Shown: positions 60,379 to 64,000 of the stretch, piece after piece
Layout: each line of letters begins with the position of its first letter
How positions within the stretch are numbered: the first letter of the stretch is position 1
Source: Pseudanabaena sp.
GTDB lineage: Bacteria; Cyanobacteriota; Cyanobacteriia; Pseudanabaenales; Pseudanabaenaceae
Direction of reading: 5' to 3'
NCBI GenBank assembly: GCA_003249015.1
Contig: QBLS01000001.1
Span: 226,867-290,866, forward strand
Length of the DNA: 64,000 nt
Program-made: the position numbers and the translations under genes
Notes under the pieces: generated by a model
What the model was told of the DNA's origin: nothing
Database searches by the model: none
The model's input: the letters and a program-made list of their open reading frames with translations, nothing else

Positions 60379-61215
60379 ATGCAGCTTTATCAAACCCAGT
60401 CCTACGACACCACGATCGCATCTGAACAGGTTTTGTTTAAACTATGGCGATCGCGGCAATTGCCCCAGCGATTGATCGATCTTGATCGCTTAACTTGCGG
60501 TGCGCGGGTTACAGCTTGGCAGGTTGCCAAAGCGACCCTTCCTAACGCTAGCCCAAAACAGCAAATTGAATATTTTCTCAAAAAAGTTTTGGCGACAGAG
60601 GCGACAGAATTGATAAATACTTGTCAAGTTCAAGCAGAAATAATCATGACTGGGGCGATTGAAGAAGCGGCGACAATTGCCAAAATTTTGGATGATTTGC
60701 AAATTCCCTATGTAATTGGCGGCTCACTGGCTAGTGGAATCTGGGGTGAAATGCGCTATACCCAAGATATTGATTTAGTGGCAGATATTCAAGTAATCCA
60801 TATTTCGCGACTATTGCAGACTTTAACACCACGTTTTTATATTAGCGAAGAGGCTATTCAAGAAGCGATCGCTTTGGGTGGCTCATTTAATGCGATCGAC
60901 AATCTCACGGGCTGGAAAATCGATATTTTTGTGTTGACAAGTGATCAATTTCAGCAGTCAAGATTTGAGCGCCGTAAGGCAATTAATTTTGGAGATCAAG
61001 GGCTAAATCTCAATTTTTCGACCCCAGAGGATATGGTGTTGCAAAAGTTGCTATGGCAAAGTCAATGGGAACTATCACCATCGCAATGGCGAGATATTTT
61101 AGGGATTTTGAAATTGCAGGGTGAAAATTTGGATTTTGATTATCTGCGGCAGTGGGCTGAGTTTTTGCAAGTGGGAGATCGCCTAGAGCAAGCTCTAGCA
61201 GCATCAGGGTTTTAA
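60379..61215 (+). CDS. Nucleotidyltransferase-fold protein
   Basis: 278 residues. The N-terminal 95 residues are helical (EQVLFKLWRSRQLPQRLIDL) with no known domain. Residues 96-200 have the MNT/pol-beta signature: ILDDLQIPYVIGGSLASGIW (G-G-S) and RYTQDIDLVADI (D-x-D at 130-132), with a third acidic residue in NLTGWKIDIFVLTS. The FSTPEDMVLQKLLWQSQWEL tail resembles AbiEii-type or DUF6036-type nucleotidyltransferases. It may modify a nucleotide or protein target; the substrate is unknown and no antitoxin-like partner is adjacent. Confidence 0.68.
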   Translation: MQLYQTQSYDTTIASEQVLFKLWRSRQLPQRLIDLDRLTCGARVTAWQVAKATLPNASPKQQIEYFLKKVLATEATELINTCQVQAEIIMTGAIEEAATIAKILDDLQIPYVIGGSLASGIWGEMRYTQDIDLVADIQVIHISRLLQTLTPRFYISEEAIQEAIALGGSFNAIDNLTGWKIDIFVLTSDQFQQSRFERRKAINFGDQGLNLNFSTPEDMVLQKLLWQSQWELSPSQWRDILGILKLQGENLDFDYLRQWAEFLQVGDRLEQALAASGF

Positions 61216-61240
61216 TGGCGCGGCTTCGCCGCGCCATTAA
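61212..61240. terminator. Hairpin overlapping the stop codon
   Basis: TTAATGGCGCGGC - TTC - GCCGCGCCATTAA. It includes the stop codon of the preceding gene (61213-61215) and separates it from convergent murJ. Confidence 0.88.
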
Positions 61241-61252
61241 AGATCGGTGTTT

Positions 61253-62983
61253 TTATAACTTGAAGCGGCGCTTAATTTGGTTGCTAAGAATGGCGAGTTC
61301 GGGGATTCGCATTTGTAGGGCGATCGCGCCGAAGATGATAAAGCCCACACCACTGGCGATCGCTAAACCGCCCACTTTCGCGCCAAACTTTGCCAATGTT
61401 GCCAAGCTATCAAAGCTCTGACTAATTAGATAATAAACGCCCCAACTCGCACCACCCGCGATCGCACTGGCAAAAATTAAACCTAATAAAGTAAATCCCC
61501 AACTTTTAAGAGGTAAACGATTCAAGCGGCGATCGAGAAAATAAACCATTGCCAACATGGAAATCACATTCACCGACACCGTTGCCAACACAATCCCTGC
61601 CGCGCCAAATCTTTGTACTAACAAATAATCAAATAAACCATTCAAAAAGATATTAATAATACTGATTTTAAAAGGCGTATCACCATCGCCAAGGGCATAG
61701 AAAACACGCACTAAGACATCGCGCCCCAGATACACAAACATCCCCACTGCGTATGCCATCAATACTACAGCCGTTAGCTGCGAAGCCTCCGCATCAAAGG
61801 CATAGCGCTCATAAACCACCTGTGAAATTGGCAAAGACAAAGCCACCATCACCGCACTAATGGGGAGCATCGTTAAAGCCGTCAGCATCAATCCTTGACG
61901 AATGCGCTGCTTCAGTTCGTCCCAATTTTCAGGTTCGGTGAGCTTCGATAGCACAGGAAACAATGGCACGAGGATTACATTCGACAAAATCCCCAGAGGT
62001 GTCTGTACTAACAAACCTGCATAGCCCATCGCCGACACGGCCGCCGCTGCATTGGGAATAAAGGATGCAAAAAATAAATCTGTCCACACATTAATTTGCA
62101 ACATTCCCGATGAAAAAGTTGCAGGAATCATGATCCGCATCACTTCCTTAACTTCAGGACGCTGCCAGTCAAACCTGAGTTTAAAGCCACCCATGCCTGC
62201 TTTCATCTGCACAGGTAGCTGCACCAACCATTGCAAAACTGCCCCCGCTAGAGTTGACCATGCTAGGACGGCTCCTCCTAACATCGCATTTTCAGGCAAT
62301 AACATTTTGCTCCCCAATGTCCAAAATAAGCCGCCAATGCCAATCAACACCGTCAAGCTGGAAAAAAGTGGACTCACAGAGGGCAGCCAGTAAGCGTCAG
62401 CAGCATTTAATGCGCCAAAGCCAATCCCCACTAGCCCCGCCAATACTGCCATCGGAGCCATGATCTGAAACTGCTGGATCGCGATGTCTTTGGTAATCTT
62501 TAAATTTTGAATGACTTCAGGGGTAATCCCTTTAGCAAGTAGATCGGCTTCGGGAACGAATAGTCCTGGGGCAACCAGATGCATCAGTGGCTCGGCAAAA
62601 ATTACCAACGCAATGCTCACCAATAGCAAAAGCCCTGTAACGATGGTGGTGATCGTATCGATAATGCCAGCAACTTCGCGGCGATCGCGTTTGGACAACA
62701 CACTAACGATCGCACTATGAAATGGACCATTAATGCCGCCTAACAAAATCAATAAAAACCCAGGGATCACATAGGCAAAATTGTACGCACCATAAGCCGT
62801 GCCATTGCCAAAGGCTGCCGCGATCGCCACTTGGCGTAGGAGTCCAAATATTTTGCTCACCAATGTGGCAACTGCCACAATCGTGGCGATATTTAGGAGC
62901 GATCGCTTGGGTGATTGCTTATTTTGCGAGATATCTTCTTCGTTGCCCGACAAAATTGGTAATGCCTCATAACAAGTTGTCAT
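61253..62983 (-). CDS. murJ: Lipid II flippase MurJ (MviN)
   Basis: 576 residues with about 14 transmembrane helices and the MATE-like MurJ pattern: LNIATIVAVATLVSKIFGLL, PGFLLILLGGINGPFHSAIV, YGAYNFAYVIPGF and SNVILVPLFPVLSKLTEPEN. It flips lipid II to the periplasmic side for peptidoglycan synthesis, complementing murA in this window. The start MTTCYEALPILSGNEEDISQ gives a polar N-terminal lead of about 30 residues. Confidence 0.94.
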   Translation of the reverse strand: MTTCYEALPILSGNEEDISQNKQSPKRSLLNIATIVAVATLVSKIFGLLRQVAIAAAFGNGTAYGAYNFAYVIPGFLLILLGGINGPFHSAIVSVLSKRDRREVAGIIDTITTIVTGLLLLVSIALVIFAEPLMHLVAPGLFVPEADLLAKGITPEVIQNLKITKDIAIQQFQIMAPMAVLAGLVGIGFGALNAADAYWLPSVSPLFSSLTVLIGIGGLFWTLGSKMLLPENAMLGGAVLAWSTLAGAVLQWLVQLPVQMKAGMGGFKLRFDWQRPEVKEVMRIMIPATFSSGMLQINVWTDLFFASFIPNAAAAVSAMGYAGLLVQTPLGILSNVILVPLFPVLSKLTEPENWDELKQRIRQGLMLTALTMLPISAVMVALSLPISQVVYERYAFDAEASQLTAVVLMAYAVGMFVYLGRDVLVRVFYALGDGDTPFKISIINIFLNGLFDYLLVQRFGAAGIVLATVSVNVISMLAMVYFLDRRLNRLPLKSWGFTLLGLIFASAIAGGASWGVYYLISQSFDSLATLAKFGAKVGGLAIASGVGFIIFGAIALQMRIPELAILSNQIKRRFKL

Positions 62984-63018
62984 GAGAAATGTAGCATCAA
63001 AAGATCACCACAATAAAA

Positions 63019-63137
63019 GCAGAGTATGGGTGGCGACGCGACCTATACTCTGCTTTTGTGAATTTAAGAGCAAAAACTTTAAAACCCGCAAGAGCAAAAA
63101 CAACGCGAAGCGTTTTCATTACTATTGCGGGTTTTAT
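63019..63137. repeat. Two hairpins between murJ and petF
   Basis: GCAGAGTAT...ATACTCTGC at 63019-63055 (core GGTGGCGACGCGACC), and AAAACCCGCAA...TTGCGGGTTTT at about 63078-63137 with CAACGCGAAGCGTT inside. The second lies just after the ferredoxin gene end (63154) and may be its terminator. Confidence 0.75.
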
Positions 63138-63153
63138 GAGATGTAAGAAGCAA

Positions 63154-63456
63154 TTAGTACAGCGCTTCTTCTTGGTGAGTCAAGATTTCACAATCAGACT
63201 GAGCATAGGTTACGCAAAGAAGAGCATAGCCAGCTTCAATTTGGTCGTCATCTAAGAAAGATTGATCGCCTTGATCAATTTCACCCTTAAGAACTTTACC
63301 AGCGCAAGAAGAGCAAGCACCAGCACGGCAGGAGTAGGGAAGATCGATACCTTGAGCTTCGGCAACATCAAGAATGTATTCGTCAGCAGGTACTTCGATA
63401 GTCTTATCAAGACCATCAGCTTCGTTAATTAGTCTTACTTTGAAGATAGCAGCCAT
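63154..63456 (-). CDS. petF: Plant-type [2Fe-2S] ferredoxin
   Basis: 100 residues. Cluster ligands C43, C48, C51 ([14 protein letters not shown]) and C81 ([13 protein letters not shown]) are present; the fold is the standard photosynthetic ferredoxin. It carries electrons from photosystem I to FNR and other acceptors. The acidic surface ([16 protein letters not shown]) is typical. A single gene with a 544-bp upstream region. Confidence 0.95.
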   Translation of the reverse strand: MAAIFKVRLINEADGLDKTIEVPADEYILDVAEAQGIDLPYSCRAGACSSCAGKVLKGEIDQGDQSFLDDDQIEAGYALLCVTYAQSDCEILTHQEEALY

Positions 63457-63552
63457 ATTGTGTAATAAACCTCTTAAAGATTTTAGCCAAAATTATAAAC
63501 ACAGACTTAAAACTGCGCCCAAGTAAGGAGTTTCAGCTTAGCTGTATTTATT

Positions 63553-63639
63553 TTAGTTACCTATAAAGGTATCAAGACGCATCATATCGCTCTTGGCATC
63601 CATGGAGTCAACTAGCTTTTTATTTCTATCATTAGTCAT
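63553..63639 (-). other. Possible 28-residue ORF in the petF upstream region
   Basis: MTNDRNKKLVDSMDAKSDMM, then RLDTFIGN and stop. There is no clear ribosome site, and no family is recognised. Listed because the stretch 63457-63845 has no other feature: it is AT-rich and presumably carries the petF promoter and leader. Confidence 0.2.
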
Positions 63640-63845
63640 AGGTGATAGTTATAGATTGTTTTTTAAGTGTTTGAAATGAGTGTAAGCCTTTCTGTAAAAG
63701 CATTCTATCTATTTTTGAAAGACATTAAAACGATGAGTTTTCATTTAGATTATAATTTTTTAAATAAGTTTTTCTAATCTTATCCACAGTCATAATCATA
63801 AGCTTAGTTCTGATATGAAAATTCAATCAGTCAGAGTGCTATCCA

Positions 63846-63896
63846 AACCCCCAAGAAGAGAGGCGGCGCTTCGCGCCGCCTCTCTTCTTGGGGGTT
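63846..63896. repeat. Perfect 24-bp hairpin, loop TTC
   Basis: AACCCCCAAGAAGAGAGGCG (continuing GCGC), TTC, exact complement. It abuts the element at 63896-63999. Confidence 0.88.
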
Positions 63897-63999
63897 ATAG
63901 TGATTTTAAATCTTGAGAAGAGGCTTCGACTTCGCTCAGCCAACATATACTGCTGGCTGAGCGAAGTCGAAGCCCTAACTCTTATTTGAAACAGCTATA
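63896..63999. mobile_element. 104-bp palindromic element, family 3 copy 2
   Basis: It begins TATAGTGATTTTAAAT and ends ATTTGAAACAGCTATA. The core GGCTTCGACTTCGCTCAGCC is the same as at 55163-55266, and the total length is identical. No coding content. Confidence 0.85.
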
Positions 64000-64000
64000 G

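Noticed and set aside
1..64000. CRISPR arrays or cas genes
   Set aside because: No regularly spaced direct repeats with unique spacers were found; repeats present are palindromic and dispersed.
1..64000. Prophage or integrase-bearing island
   Set aside because: No integrase, terminase, capsid or portal gene; the accessory island consists of toxin-antitoxin and methylase genes only.

Overview
The window is a piece of cyanobacterial chromosome. The HIP1 octamer (GCGATCGC) is scattered through most of it. The core genes are typical of cyanobacteria: an Omp85/BamA-lpxC-fabZ-lpxA cluster, plant-type 2Fe-2S ferredoxin, CPP1-like protein, an SbtA-family bicarbonate permease with an SbtB-like protein, beta-carbonic anhydrase, DUF3352 and DUF29 proteins. 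The gene types and the dense palindromic intergenic repeats suggest a Pseudanabaena-like filamentous cyanobacterium. That placement is inference from memory, not a computed result.

Layout. 1-9.7 kb: one minus-strand surface-polysaccharide operon that begins with a Wzt-type ABC ATPase (9744) and runs through an acyltransferase, glycosyltransferases and methyltransferases to an FkbM methyltransferase cut by the window edge. HIP1 is sparse here. 10-28 kb: mixed housekeeping and unknown genes (DevA-type ATPase, beta-helix/SPOR protein, murA, Nudix, tRNA-Leu(CAG), phosphopantetheinyl transferase, DUF3352, IscA/SufA-type protein, a NACHT NTPase, polyphosphate glucokinase, bifunctional (p)ppGpp synthetase/hydrolase, and an HTH-coiled-coil protein with a GrpE-like end). 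28-33.5 kb: purC, then the lipid A / outer-membrane cluster. 33.8-40.5 kb: peptide-type binding lipoprotein, exonuclease, isochorismatase-fold hydrolase, carbonic anhydrase, and a divergent ArsR regulator / old-yellow-enzyme pair. 40.5-47.5 kb: an accessory island with about five toxin-antitoxin modules around a nuclease-methyltransferase fusion. A displaced copy of the 3' end of the old-yellow-enzyme gene lies inside it. 47.7-63.5 kb: argH, Mn/Zn ABC permease, WD40 protein, priA, DUF2809 protein, nadE, CPP1-like, a stop-broken Uma2 gene, sbtA/sbtB, a nucleotidyltransferase-fold protein, murJ and petF.

The most striking feature is the intergenic DNA. Nearly every gap between genes carries one or more perfect or near-perfect hairpins with a three-base loop closed by GC...GC (GCGAAGC, GCTTTGC, GCCTAGC types). 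The arms differ from locus to locus and often run up to or into the stop codon of the neighbouring gene. One 63-bp palindrome sits in frame inside priA. Several hairpins are the centres of short, transposase-less elements of repeated length (104, 105 and 116 bp) with inverted ends. Some of these supply the stop codon or C-terminus of a gene.

Functionally the window links carbon uptake (carbonic anhydrase, SbtA/SbtB), envelope construction (murA, murJ, lpxC/A, fabZ, BamA, polysaccharide operon), stress signalling (RSH) and a defence/toxin island.
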